DNA of 64,000 nt, taken from Pseudo-nitzschia pungens. Taxonomy: Eukaryota > Bacillariophyta > Bacillariophyceae > Bacillariales > Bacillariaceae. The DNA lies in assembly GCA_037355855.1 (NCBI GenBank), contig CM074758.1:4375001-4439000 (forward strand), read 5' to 3'. The notes below the pieces were generated by a model. It was not told the origin of the DNA and made no database searches. It worked only from the letters and a program-made list of their open reading frames with translations. Shown here piece by piece: positions 1 to 9,855 of the stretch. A program made the position numbers and the translations under genes. How positions within the stretch are numbered: the stretch's first letter is position 1; every line of letters begins with the position of its first letter.

Positions 1-69
1 ATTGCTTCCTCTGGTACAAACGCGATGTCTCAAAATTGGTTCCGTATTTTCCGGTCTTTCGCGATTGGG

Positions 70-250
70 GTATGTGTATGTGAAGGTATGTGAAGGTATG
101 TGAAGGTGCAAGTAAGTTAATTTGTATCTCGGATGAATCTCGAATCTGGAATCTCGAATCTCAACCAATGCCGTCCCCCCAAAGAACTTTTTCGATGCTG
201 CGATGTCGTTTCGTTTCGTTTCGTTTCGTTTCGTTTCGTTTCGATTCGTT
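70..250. repeat. Two short tandem repeats: GTATGTGAAG and TTTCG units
   Basis: About 76-108 holds three copies of a 10-bp GTATGTGAAG unit, and about 204-250 holds roughly nine TTTCG units with one variant near the end. Reading frames through here only translate the repeat and are not treated as genes. Confidence 0.85.
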
Positions 251-412
251 TTGATGTGATGTGATGTCGTTTCGATGCCGATGATTTGGAGAGAAAACGA
301 TCGATGGCCCGAATGACAATGGCGGAATGAATGAAGGAATCGAGGAAGAACTGCGCAAGCTTGCTTATACTCGAACTACTCGTGCAACTCGATCACCACC
401 CGTTCGTTGGTT

Positions 413-548
413 GGTTTGTTTGTTTGTTCGTTTGTTTGTTTGTTCGTTTGTTTGTTTGTTCGTTTGTTTGTTTGTTCGTTTGTTTGTTTGTTCGTTTGTT
501 TGTTTGTTCGTTTGTTTGTTTGTTCGTTTGTTTGTTTGTTTGTTTCGT
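413..548. repeat. GTTT/GTTC microsatellite with a 16-bp higher-order unit
   Basis: The tract is tetranucleotide GTTT, but every fourth unit is GTTC. The C residues fall at 429, 445, 461, 477, 493, 509 and 525, exactly 16 bp apart, so the repeating unit is GTTC plus three GTTT. Several frames stay open through it on both strands (Phe-Val-Cys or Thr-Asn-Lys runs). These are repeat artefacts. Confidence 0.9.
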
Positions 549-2833
549 TGTGCATTTGCATTCGCATTCGAATTCGTATTCGCATTTGTCCAACAATCCG
601 TTAGGTTATCAACGAATGCGGTACCATCGATATTGAGTATCGTAGTACGAGCATTGTATGGAATAACTAAGTTACTGTTTTGTTAGTGTGACTGTTACCG
701 GTACTGTGACTGTTACTGATACGAATGAGGAAGGTTACCGTTAAAACCTTACTATTGAGGATGAAGGTATTGCGGTGTGCACGATGTACCGTACGATACG
801 ATACGGTAACTTACCAGGTAAGGCTTACGAGTAGAATAGGATGTTGTTGCAAAAAGAGTTTTTGAGAAAGAAGGTTTACTCGTACTGTAAAATCTTACTC
901 GAGTAAGTTACGGAGCACAAGTGCAACGGTAACCTTAATTAGGCTACAGGGTTCGCACGAAAAATACGGAGTAATAGAATGCCAGTAAGGTTACATACCG
1001 GTGAGCTAAATTACCTTACCGTAAGTTACGACAGCTTATTCGTGCTTCTAATTTTGAATTTGGATGGATTTTGAATTTTCAAATCTCGGCGACACCGAAC
1101 CATTCTTTCGGCTGCCGACTTTTGGCGATCCTAATTACAGTAAGGCTTAAGGTTTACGATGTATCTTGTAGCGTTCTACTCGTACCTTACCCTACATACG
1201 GCATTCATACTACGGTACTACTAGGATGTCTCCGATTGTTGATTGATTTTGAGAGAAGTCGATAAAGTCGGAGTCGCACTTGACGATAAGGTTACTATTA
1301 TTTACTATGGTAATTATTCTCAATTCAATAGTAAGGTTAAGTTACAGGTACATACGTACAGTATTTTTATTGGTGAATACATATTGCTTAGTACAGTAGT
1401 GGTGAATGCACACAGTTTTGGTGAATGAATACACCACCAGTATTGTCGACAGTCGACAGTCGACATTCGAGAGGAAGAACTGGGAACTTGACCTGAAGGA
1501 AAATCGAGCAACACTGACCCAACTGGATAGTAACCTAGTAGTACTAGTAGCAGTACTAAGACTATTCCATAAACTACTACTATGGTCTCAATTTGATCTG
1601 GTGCTGCTGGGAATGCAGAACAAGATCAACAAGGAGGCAAAGAGCAAATGGAAGGAAGCTAGTAGTAGTAGTAGTAGTAGTAGTAGAATCAGCAACACTG
1701 CTGGCTGATGTAATTACCAAACTGCTCACAATGATCATCAATCAAGAAATATACAGCTCAGGAGCGAGACCAATCAAAATACATACTGCTGGTACAGATG
1801 TTGTTCCTATCTCAAACAAGAAACTACACAATTTCTGACAATTTCTAGTAGTAGTAGTAGTACTAGATGGAGTGTTGCTAACTGAATACACCAGTGCAGG
1901 GTTTGACATCATGCATGCCAAAATGACTGAACAAAATCATAGAAACTGGTGCTGCTGCTGCTACTACTACTAGTATGATTATACAGCCATTCAGAAACTG
2001 ATAATGATATGACAACATTCCAGCACTAATCCGGAAGGATCTGAGTGAGATACCAGATGAAATAATGACACACATACAACAAGCAGCAAAGGAAATGCAC
2101 CAAGCGACCATACTACTATTTGTGATGAATTCAAACAATTCCATGTTTGGAGCATACAAACAATCCCTCCACCATACTACTGGTAACAACAGTCAAGGAG
2201 AGGATGGATGATACTACTACCCAAAGACCATTGTGGATGCATGTAGGATCATACTAGAACAAGAAATAAAATACAACCAAAAATCCACAAAACACCAGTG
2301 GTTGCTGGTCATACTCCTCACACCATGACTAAAGACTAGGAGAAACAAACAGCAGAGCAAGAGTCAGAACCATTGGGAGATGATCATGAACAGCAACATG
2401 ATAGAGAAATGAGAAGATACAGAAATCTAAGATTAGCTATGCTACAGCAGCTGGGGATGCAAAGGACACAATGGTGCACCATACCACACATTTGTTACCA
2501 AAGAAGATGGAACTTGGATCCTAAGAAAGGAAAAGACCAAGGAGGAGAAACCATCGGGAATTGCAACAATTTTGTACCATACCAACAATTGGAGCAACAG
2601 TGACAGCAGCAGTGAGGAGAGTTCCAATGTGGAGGATTATCTTGATTGCTATACCCTGGGTCTACTAATAGTGTTTATAATAGTAGTGATATGCAAAGTT
2701 TGAACTCTAATGATTAGTCTACTTGCTATTGGGTTCAGCAACCTTCGGAATCGGCGATTCCATCGGCTTGCTAATTCTTAGTCCCGAGTTCTCGTGACTA
2801 TTCCCTTGCATGGCATGCTCCTCCTTGGCACTG
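549..2833. other. Non-coding, AT-rich and motif-rich DNA
   Basis: No convincing gene is seen. Short open frames have no recognisable domain. The first half contains many copies of a GTAAGGTTAC/TTACGGTAA-type motif (for example near 828, 930, 986 and 1017). The second half contains AGT/TAG trinucleotide runs near 1659-1686 and 1845-1866 and scattered TAGTAGTACTAG strings. The part next to 2834 may include the 3' untranslated region or LTR of gypsy B, but no LTR boundary could be recognised. Confidence 0.6.
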
Positions 2834-2954
2834 TTACAATTGCTCCTCCATTTTAGTGCTATCCCTGCAATAATGGGGATGGACTCTCCTGATGTTAACC
2901 CAATCGGTTACAAAGGGAGCAGTCTCAATAGTTACAGATCCATTACCATGGGCC
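2834..2954 (-). pseudogene. Gypsy B integrase C-terminal tail
   Basis: Reading from 2954 downward in the frame left open at 8740, the translation continues the line WQGPYKVL with about 35 residues, including HGNGSVTIE and RRVHPHYC, and ends at TAA (2836-2834). Such a tail after a GPY/F module (WQGPYKVL) is typical of Ty3/gypsy integrases. It lies 5.8 kb from the rest of the gene because gypsy A inserted at TTGAG. Downstream (2640-2833) there is no recognisable coding sequence. Confidence 0.8.
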
Positions 2955-2959
2955 TTGAG

Positions 2960-3282
2960 TGTTACGGTCTAGAGTAGAAATTTCGGAGTGGTATGAAATT
3001 GTGTGTTTAGATACTTTACGGAATATTGTTATGCGAATTGAGAATGGAAACATATAAAATTTGAGGTCGCGAGCATAGCCACATTTTGGCATGCTCTTGC
3101 CATAAATGTTGATTCATTGTCGGTTCCCACGATTAGGCATATATCACCTTCTGGGACTTGACCATAATAATTAGAACACATATCGAAATGTATTCATGAC
3201 TGAAGATATAATATTCGATTCCCATATGGGATTCGGTTAATTATTCAGTCGTGGCTTGAGCTAGCTACGCTAGCTCGTCACA
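2960..3282 (-). repeat. Gypsy A 3' LTR
   Basis: 323-bp direct repeat of 8412-8734. It contains CGATTCCCATATGGGATTCGG-like dyad sequence and a GAGCTAGCTACGCTAGCTC palindrome near its plus-strand right end. On the element strand the stretch just upstream (ATGGGGCACTA) is the candidate polypurine tract. Confidence 0.95.
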
Positions 3283-3378
3283 TAGTGCCCCATGATTGAA
3301 CGAATCTTATATCTAAGCCGACCAATGGATTATCGAAGATTCTGATTGGTTGATTGGATCCTTGTAAGGCGTCAGCTT

Positions 3379-6300
3379 TCAAATATTCACTGTTTCAACT
3401 ACTGAAGGGGTCTTTTGTAGTTTAACAGTGCCATTGCTGTTAACCTGGACAATAGCGAATGGTCCGGTCTTTCGAGGTTGTAGCTTATCCGGGTCTGGCT
3501 CTTGCATCCATACCTTGTCGTTGGGTTGAAAGGTATGTTCCTTGCGTTTGGCATTATCTCTGAGCAGAGCCTTGTTTATACCTTGCTGTCGGAGCTGCTG
3601 TAGAGCTAATAGATTCGATGTTAATGGTAGATCAACCAGCATGTCCTGGCTATATACTAGGGATCCTGGAGATGCCTGTAGAGCGGCGTTGACAGCACAT
3701 CTGGAGGCATGCATGCAAGTGGACAGTGCATTATCCATGAGTTGACTTGCCCTGGTGTTGACCTGAGGGGGATTAACATGTACCCGGACGCGAAGGATAT
3801 CAGCAACTGTATGATGGACGCGCTCGCATATGGCATTAGACTGGGGGTTCTTTACTGTTGTTGGGACCGATTGAATTCCATATTGCTTGAGGGTAGTAGT
3901 CTGAAATTCAGCCCCTAGGAATTCACCACCATTGTCATGGACACATCTGATAGGTCTTGGGTATCTTGAGAGCCAGCAGTTCTTGAATTGATCTGATACA
4001 TGCTGCGAGGACTTATCTCTGATTCTGATGATTTCAAGGAGGTTAGTAACCGGGTCAATACAGGTTAAGGCTTTGAAGTTGTAGTTCTTGCCCTGAGCTG
4101 TAATCTTCCAAGGACCGATGAGATCAATGTGTACTTCATAGAATGGGGACAATGGCGCTTCTTTTGGTGGTAGTTTGCCATATTGGGAGTTATGGTTCTT
4201 GTATTTGATGCAATGGTCTGGGCATACATAGGACTTGCATAAACTGGTTAGATTATCAGCATAGAACCGGGCTGATATAGTCTGTTGTAATCTGGTGGAT
4301 CCACAATGACCCAACAGGAGATGGTACCATTTGATGGTATCATTAATAAGAGATGCTGGTATGTAGATTCTCCAGCATTCCGGGTTGGCTTGATTCGCGT
4401 AACAAAGTATCTTGTTGCCCTCTAATTCTTGGTAGAAGAAGGCTTTGGATTGAGTCTTGAACTTGATAGTTGGATCCTTCTGCTGATGAAGGTAGATGTT
4501 CGAGTAGTTCACCGGGCATTCTACCTCTTGACTGTTAGGTAGGTTGATAAGACACTCATTGTTCAGCAGACAAGTCTGGAGTTCTTGGTCTGCGTCATTG
4601 CATAAGTGCTGGAATAAGTTGGGGAACTCTGATAGGAACAGTTCTTCATCTTGCTTGGGGACTTCAAGTTTCAGAAAATCAATAAGAGTGCCTTTATTAA
4701 GGGCTTCTTTCTTCCCCACAGTAGGTGGGTCCATCCTGGGGAGCCTGGAGAAGGCATCAGCAAGAACATTCTTCTTGCCTTCAACGTAGGTGAGATTGAC
4801 ACCGAATTCTTCTAGGAACAGTCTCCAACGGAGGACTCGTTGGACTGAGAGGGTTCGGAAGGTAAGGTTCTTATGGTCGGTGTATACGTTGATGACTCCA
4901 CCGAGGAGCATCTTTCTGTACTCTTTGCAGCAGAGTACAATAGCTAGGAGTTCTTTTTCCATGGTGGTATAACTCTTTTGGGCATCAGATAGTTTCTTGG
5001 ACCAATAAGCGATTGGTTTGCCATCTTGTATGATAGCAGCACCAAGCTGGAGGTCGGAGGCATCAGTGTACAGTTCAAAGGGCTTGTTAAGGTCTGGATA
5101 GGTGTTCAGCGCATCCACTGCCACCATTGCTTTCATCTCTTGAAAGGCTTTATCTTGAGCTGGTCCCCAAGTGAAAGCTGAAGGGGCCTTCCTTTGCTTG
5201 CCTTTGATGGCAGCTGCTTGAGGAGTCTTGGGGGTTCCAGTGATATCAAATAGAGGAGCTAGGACATGAGATCTGCGAGGCCACATATCTCTGTAGTATC
5301 CGACTGCTCCAAGGAAGGATTTAACTTGGGTTATAGTCCGAGGCCTATCCATCTGCAGAATGGCTTCAATCTTTTTGTGCCATGGCTTAACTGCTGTAGG
5401 AGTCATCCAATATCCAAGGAAGTCAGTTTCTTGTACAGCCCAATCACACTTGAGTGGGTTGCATTTAAGTCCATTTTGGTTGAGCCGGTCAAGGATCTTG
5501 TCAATGGTCTTCATGTGTAGATCGAAGGAGCCATTGGTCCAGATGCGAATATCATCAATATAAACAGTGCAGTCGGTGTCTTGTAAAATATCTTCCATTA
5601 GTTGTTGAGCAACATCTGGAGAGACTTTGACACCCATTGGTAGTCTTTGGTACTCATAGCAACCATATGGAGTCACTATGGTACATAGTTTCTTGCTTGC
5701 GTCATCCAGTTCAAAGCAGTAATATTGCATGGACAAGTCAATCTTGGTGAAGTGAGTGTACTTGCCTCGCTTGTTCATGATATCCTGTATCCGGGGGATT
5801 GGATAAGGACGTCTCTCAAGAAGTTCGTTGAGTTCTCTAAAGTCTGATACCCATCTGACTCTGTTGTCCTTCTTTGGAACAATAAAGGTAGGAAATGCCC
5901 ATTCAGCCGGCCCAGTGCATCGTTTGAGTACTCCATCATTGCATAGATTCTGGAGCTCCCTTTTGAATAGGTCTTCTCTTTTGTATGCAACTGGATAAGG
6001 CTTCTTGTGTATGGGTTTGGATCTGGGCTTCAGTCTTAGAGAGATCTTCTTGTGAGGGTACTTGCCAAGTTCTCCATTGAAGACATTTGGATACTTGTTT
6101 AGTATTGCTTGGAACTGCTGCTGCTCTGTTGTGGACATGTGGGACTGTTGCTGCGCGACTGTCAATGGATCTGTTTCTTGGTAGGCTCTGTCTAGGATTA
6201 CCTTGGACTTGTATGGATTGGCAAAGGAGAGATCATCAGCAAAGAGTTCAGCGTCCTCTAGTTCTTCCATGAGTAGGGTGTAGTCGGACTCATGGTATAA

Positions 6301-6975
6301 GGATGTATCCTTCATAGGGATGGTTCTATCCATCCACTGAACTGCTCCTTCTTTGAATAGGAGGTTGATTTGTGCTAGGTGGAGGAAGTCTCTGCCTAGT
6401 ATCAGATCGTATTTGCAGTTCGGGGAATGGAAGAGCCTTGCCTCGTGTAGGTCGATGGTATAGTTGCCAAACTCTTGTAGTTTGATGTTCTTCATGGTAA
6501 TATATTCTGTAGTATCGAAGCTTCCATTTGCTGTCGTGGTTAGGACTTGATGCTTGCTTCTTATTGGTATAGTGCCAAATGGTAGGGCCCGTTTGTTGAT
6601 TAGGGTTCCGGATGATCCACTATCGAGTAGTGCGAGTAGTGGTCTTGATTTGGTTGGTATGCCTTGTATGTACTGTACTGTGGTTAGTAGAATAGGAGCC
6701 ACATTGCTCGTATTCTGAATAGGAGCCACGTTGCTCTTATTCATGTATGCCTGTTCTGCTGTGTTTGCAGCAGTCGACAGCAGCTTTAAATAATTTTGCT
6801 CCAGCGCACCTCCTCTGGTGTAGTCTTTGGAGTTTCCGGGATTGCAATAGAGATTTTTTGCTGTACCGGTAGACCAATTTCTTGCCAGGGGCAAGGTTGG
6901 TCTATTTATTGCTGCTGTACTATCTTTCGCGTCTGTACCCTTGGATCGATTCGGTTGATTTCGATTCGTATCCAT
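3379..6975 (-). CDS. Gypsy A pol polyprotein (PR-RT-RNase H-IN)
   Basis: 1198 residues from ATG at 6975 to TGA at 3379, uninterrupted. Aspartic protease: LLALLDSGSSG near residue 118. Reverse transcriptase: about 340-500, with FTKIDLSMQYY and the catalytic box VYIDDI. RNase H: starting at LYTDASD and including MEKELLA and YTDHKNL. Integrase: an HHCC-type zinc region (GHCGSTRL, CPDHC), catalytic D in HIDLIGPW, D in HDNGGEF and E in SNAICERVHH, then a basic C-terminal tail. The order RT-RNaseH-IN defines Ty3/gypsy. It lies in the same frame as gag (7222-8292), with two TGA codons between the ORFs (7224-7222 and 7002-7000). It may therefore be made by readthrough rather than from its own ATG. 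It appears competent for autonomous copying. Confidence 0.95.
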   Translation of the reverse strand: MDTNRNQPNRSKGTDAKDSTAAINRPTLPLARNWSTGTAKNLYCNPGNSKDYTRGGALEQNYLKLLSTAANTAEQAYMNKSNVAPIQNTSNVAPILLTTVQYIQGIPTKSRPLLALLDSGSSGTLINKRALPFGTIPIRSKHQVLTTTANGSFDTTEYITMKNIKLQEFGNYTIDLHEARLFHSPNCKYDLILGRDFLHLAQINLLFKEGAVQWMDRTIPMKDTSLYHESDYTLLMEELEDAELFADDLSFANPYKSKVILDRAYQETDPLTVAQQQSHMSTTEQQQFQAILNKYPNVFNGELGKYPHKKISLRLKPRSKPIHKKPYPVAYKREDLFKRELQNLCNDGVLKRCTGPAEWAFPTFIVPKKDNRVRWVSDFRELNELLERRPYPIPRIQDIMNKRGKYTHFTKIDLSMQYYCFELDDASKKLCTIVTPYGCYEYQRLPMGVKVSPDVAQQLMEDILQDTDCTVYIDDIRIWTNGSFDLHMKTIDKILDRLNQNGLKCNPLKCDWAVQETDFLGYWMTPTAVKPWHKKIEAILQMDRPRTITQVKSFLGAVGYYRDMWPRRSHVLAPLFDITGTPKTPQAAAIKGKQRKAPSAFTWGPAQDKAFQEMKAMVAVDALNTYPDLNKPFELYTDASDLQLGAAIIQDGKPIAYWSKKLSDAQKSYTTMEKELLAIVLCCKEYRKMLLGGVINVYTDHKNLTFRTLSVQRVLRWRLFLEEFGVNLTYVEGKKNVLADAFSRLPRMDPPTVGKKEALNKGTLIDFLKLEVPKQDEELFLSEFPNLFQHLCNDADQELQTCLLNNECLINLPNSQEVECPVNYSNIYLHQQKDPTIKFKTQSKAFFYQELEGNKILCYANQANPECWRIYIPASLINDTIKWYHLLLGHCGSTRLQQTISARFYADNLTSLCKSYVCPDHCIKYKNHNSQYGKLPPKEAPLSPFYEVHIDLIGPWKITAQGKNYNFKALTCIDPVTNLLEIIRIRDKSSQHVSDQFKNCWLSRYPRPIRCVHDNGGEFLGAEFQTTTLKQYGIQSVPTTVKNPQSNAICERVHHTVADILRVRVHVNPPQVNTRASQLMDNALSTCMHASRCAVNAALQASPGSLVYSQDMLVDLPLTSNLLALQQLRQQGINKALLRDNAKRKEHTFQPNDKVWMQEPDPDKLQPRKTGPFAIVQVNSNGTVKLQKTPSVVETVNI

Positions 6976-7221
6976 GTTCGTATCGTTCGTTCCGGGGGAT
7001 CAAACTGTTTTTGTTGCTGCGTTCGCAGGCTTTGCTAAGCTTTCAACAGGAATACTCCATCCTGTAGGTTCCTTCCCCTCTTTATCTGGGAGATCTCCTC
7101 CATGCGTCATCCCAGACAGCAGGGCTGTGCTGGCATCCAGTTCCTGGGGAGCTGGAGGCAAGGTGATTGCTGGTTTTGGGGAAGCCCGGGGCTTCTTCTG
7201 AGGCCGGGGGCCTTTGGAGAT
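6976..7221 (-). other. Open in-frame gag-pol linker between two TGA codons
   Basis: Between gag TGA (7224-7222) and TGA (7002-7000) the common frame is open for 73 codons. It encodes a Pro/Lys-rich then Gly/Asp/Glu-containing linker. Just after the first TGA the RNA has GC-rich CCCGG and CCGGG segments about 15 nt apart that could pair. Whether both stops are read through, or pol initiates at 6975, cannot be decided from the sequence. Confidence 0.5.
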
Positions 7222-8292
7222 TCAGGGGAGCCAAATGAGGTCCCCATCAATACTCCTTTCAGTTCTTCCACCATGATTGGCATGGTATTCTTCAATCGCT
7301 GCTTCCCGAGCTGCGTTGATATGGGCTTGGAAGGTCTCGTTGCTTCCTGGAATCATGAGAGCCTGAGTGTGGGTATGGAAGGACTCAGTTTGTTGGTTGT
7401 TTCCGGAGCCCTTGTTGTAGTTCTTGGAAAACCAGTTCTTTGGGCATTCAGACCAATCATGATTATGGCCTGGGATTCTACAAGGGTTCGATTTCTTCTT
7501 GTTGTTGTTGTGCCCCTTGTGGTTCGAATGGGAGTTGCGCTTGCGAGAGCTGTTGTTGTTGTTGTTGTTGTTGTTCGAATTGTTTGAGCGCTTTTGTTGT
7601 TTGTTGTTATTCTTATTGCTCTTCTTGTTGGCTTGTCTTTCGTGACAGCTCATATGGTCCACAATGTGTCGGACTGTCGTGTCTTCTTGGACTCCACTGT
7701 GCATCATGCCATAGCTTTCAATCCATGTAGAGGGGAATGAATGGAGAAGGATCGTGAGTTTCTCCACTCTGGAAAGGGGCGCGCTGCTCCCTTCTAGTTT
7801 CTGAGTGTATTTCATGAGGATAAGGATGCGATCCGCGTGTTCCTTGCAAGTGACTGAGGGCGTCTTTCGGCAATCCTGGCTTCGAAGGTAGGTGTGCATG
7901 ATGTCTCTAGCGTCCTTGGCATTGCAGTAGAGCTGGGTGAAGTCAATAAAGGCTTGTTCATATCCGCCAATCTCTTCTTGAGAGTATTGGAATTCTTCCG
8001 GATCCAGCGGGTCTTTGATCATGTCGTTCCACTTGCTCTGGGCGTCTGTGGTGAGGCAGCGTCCAAAGTGGGTTAGATAGATGCTGATTGGTAGCCGGAG
8101 GTAGTTGGCAGCATTTCTGAATGACTCTTCTACAAAGAGCAACTCTTCCAGCCCTCCAGTCTCTGTGAACAGGGGGACTTTCATGCTGTCGGTCCGGTCC
8201 TCGTCGACATTGTAAAGGGTGAAGAGTTTAGGCTTGGTTTGATCGAAGGAGCTCTTGTAGGCAATGGGGGGATCTCTGTAGATGCCAGCCAT
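7222..8292 (-). CDS. Gypsy A gag (capsid/nucleocapsid)
   Basis: 356 residues from ATG at 8292 to TGA at 7222. The N-terminal two thirds is a helical capsid-like region. An Asn/Ser/Lys/Arg-rich linker with about ten consecutive Asn follows. Near residue 270 a short Cys/His cluster, CRIPGHNHDWSEC, resembles a variant zinc knuckle and would bind genomic RNA. The gene starts about 120 bp inside the 5' LTR, as expected for a gag leader. After its TGA the frame stays open for 73 codons, meets a second TGA, then reaches the pol ATG after eight codons. The assignment as gag rests on position, basic composition and the Cys/His cluster. Confidence 0.85.
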   Translation of the reverse strand: MAGIYRDPPIAYKSSFDQTKPKLFTLYNVDEDRTDSMKVPLFTETGGLEELLFVEESFRNAANYLRLPISIYLTHFGRCLTTDAQSKWNDMIKDPLDPEEFQYSQEEIGGYEQAFIDFTQLYCNAKDARDIMHTYLRSQDCRKTPSVTCKEHADRILILMKYTQKLEGSSAPLSRVEKLTILLHSFPSTWIESYGMMHSGVQEDTTVRHIVDHMSCHERQANKKSNKNNNKQQKRSNNSNNNNNNNNSSRKRNSHSNHKGHNNNKKKSNPCRIPGHNHDWSECPKNWFSKNYNKGSGNNQQTESFHTHTQALMIPGSNETFQAHINAAREAAIEEYHANHGGRTERSIDGDLIWLP

Positions 8293-8411
8293 GGTTGCGT
8301 CGATTGATTTGTTGGAGATAAAAGGTGCCTCTGTTGTTGAGGCTGTTGGTGTTTTTGAATTCAGTACTGAGTTCTACTGTTTCTACTGTAAAGCACAAAC
8401 AGTAATTACTG

Positions 8412-8734
8412 TGTTACGGTCTAGAGTAGAAATTTCGGAGTGGTATGAAATTGTGTGTTTAGATACTTTACGGAATATTGTTATGCGAATTGAGAATGGA
8501 AACATATAAAATTTGAGGTCGCGAGCATAGCCACATTTTGGCATGCTCTTGCCATAAATGTTGATTCATTGTCGGTTCCCACGATTAGGCATATATCACC
8601 TTCTGGGACTCGACCATAATAATTAGAACACATATCGAAATGTATTCATGACTGAAGATATAATATTCGATTCCCATATGGGATTCGGTTAATTATTCAG
8701 TCGTGGCTTGAGCTAGCTACGCTAGCTAGTCACA
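8412..8734 (-). repeat. Gypsy A 5' LTR
   Basis: 323-bp copy of 2960-3282, followed on the plus strand by target duplication TTGAG (8735-8739). On the element strand this is the upstream LTR and should hold the promoter. The gag leader is 8411-8293. I could not identify a convincing primer binding site. Confidence 0.95.
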
Positions 8735-8739
8735 TTGAG

Positions 8740-9252
8740 TACCTTGTAAGGTCCTTGCCATGGGAAGGATAGTTTTGGAATAATGCCCTTCCTTTCCAGG
8801 GTGACATAGTCTCCTTCCGTATAGACATGAAGGATCCTCTTCCGGTTCTCCCTGACGTTGCTCTTGTGGATGCTCTTTTGCTTCCTTGCTTGAATTGCTT
8901 CCCAGTTGACTGGGAAGTTCACTGGCATAAACATGTCCCTTCGGAACACCAACTGTGCTGGGGAGTACCCCAGCATGGTGTGGACAGTGCTCCTGATAGC
9001 ATATGCTGCCTTGGTAGTGAACTCCTTGAAGGGATCCTGCTTGTGTAGGTCCCTGTTTTCCAAGTTGAAGGACAATAGTAGGCAGTCCTTTCGAACTTGG
9101 TGGATCCTTTCCAACACGGTGTTGGACTGTGGATTCCATGCCCCACTGGGCTTTCTCTTCATCCCCATGTTCTCACAGAGATCTTGGAACTCTGCTTTGT
9201 ACTCACTCCCACCGTCAAAGCCAATTTCCTTTGGGCAGGGATATCTCACTAG
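8740..9252 (-). pseudogene. Gypsy B integrase core and C-terminal part
   Basis: In the minus direction the frame enters from 9252 with RYPCPKEIGFDGGSEYK (second catalytic Asp), continues through NPQSNTVLERIH (catalytic Glu) and ends in the GPY/F-like WQGPYKVL at the gypsy A junction. The first catalytic Asp (VDLLGP) is on the far side of the MITE at 9258-9850. Deleting the MITE and one copy of CCAGG joins LLDSTW to LVRYPC in frame. All three D,D,E residues survive, so integrase was disabled by insertions rather than by point mutation. Confidence 0.85.
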
Positions 9253-9855
9253 CCAGGAACATTATGGAAAAAAACTTTTCTGGAAAATTTCCATTTTCAT
9301 GCAGATTGTGCTGTGCGCGCGACTACTCTCAAAAAAATCTTAGGGCAATAACGGCTCTTCTATATTTTTAATAATTATAGAAGAGCGACCATAATTTAAC
9401 AGTCTTCTTAAACCATTATCTTTGTTCTCAAAAAACGATTGTCCTCAAACGTGTCCTCAACGATTTTGTCCTCAACCATTATGTCCTCAACCATTATGTC
9501 CTCAACAATTATGTCCTCAACGTTTTGTCCTCAACCTCTATGACTTCAACGTTGAGGTTGAGGACATAATGGTTGAGGACAGTCTGTTGAGGACAAAATC
9601 GTTGAGGACACGTTTTGAGGACAATTGTTTTGAGGACAATTGTTTTGAGGACAATTGTTTTGAGGACAATTGTTTTGAGGACAATTGTTTTGAGGACAGT
9701 TTTGAGGACACTCTTAAGTACTCGTACAGCCAGCCATTAAAGTGTATATTTAACAAAAAACAGCCGTTAAAAATTACAACAATTTTATTGCCTGCAAAAC
9801 GTGCATGAATATGGAAATTTTTCTCAAAAAAAACTTTTTTCCATAATGTTCCAGG
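9253..9855. mobile_element. 593-bp foldback/MITE with TIRs and 5-bp TSD
   Basis: The element is 9258-9850. It begins AACATTATGGAAAAAA and ends with the inverse, and the imperfect terminal inverted repeat extends about 50 bp into TTTCCATTTTCATGCA. CCAGG is duplicated at 9253-9257 and 9851-9855. Inside, blocks of GTCCTCAACCATTATGT and their reverse complement flank a central turn near 9540. A 15-bp unit (ACAATTGTTTTGAGG) is repeated five times at about 9619-9695. No transposase is present. The frame reading Phe-Glu-Asp-Asn-Cys repeats simply translates the 15-bp unit. The superfamily is unclear. Confidence 0.85.

Larger units (their letters stand above)
2955..8739 (-). mobile_element. Gypsy A: full-length Ty3/gypsy retrotransposon with TSD
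   Basis: The element proper is 2960-8734 (5,775 bp), flanked by perfect 5-bp duplications TTGAG at 2955-2959 and 8735-8739. Both 323-bp LTRs begin TGTTACGG and end GTCACA on the plus strand; reading the element on the minus strand they run TGTGAC to GTAACA. I see only two LTR differences (a T/C near position 200 and a C/A near the end), implying a young insertion. The gag and pol frames look undamaged apart from two in-frame TGA codons between them. The target is the integrase gene of gypsy B. Confidence 0.95.

Noticed and set aside
327..686. Open frames through 327-686 on both strands (Phe-Val-Cys-Leu or Thr-Asn-Lys repeats)
   Set aside because: They only translate the GTTT/GTTC microsatellite; several overlapping frames are open at once and no domain is present.
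9422..9808. ORF with Cys-Pro-Gln and Phe-Glu-Asp-Asn-Cys repeats
   Set aside because: It lies inside the foldback element and reflects its 15-bp and palindromic repeats; no independent coding signal.
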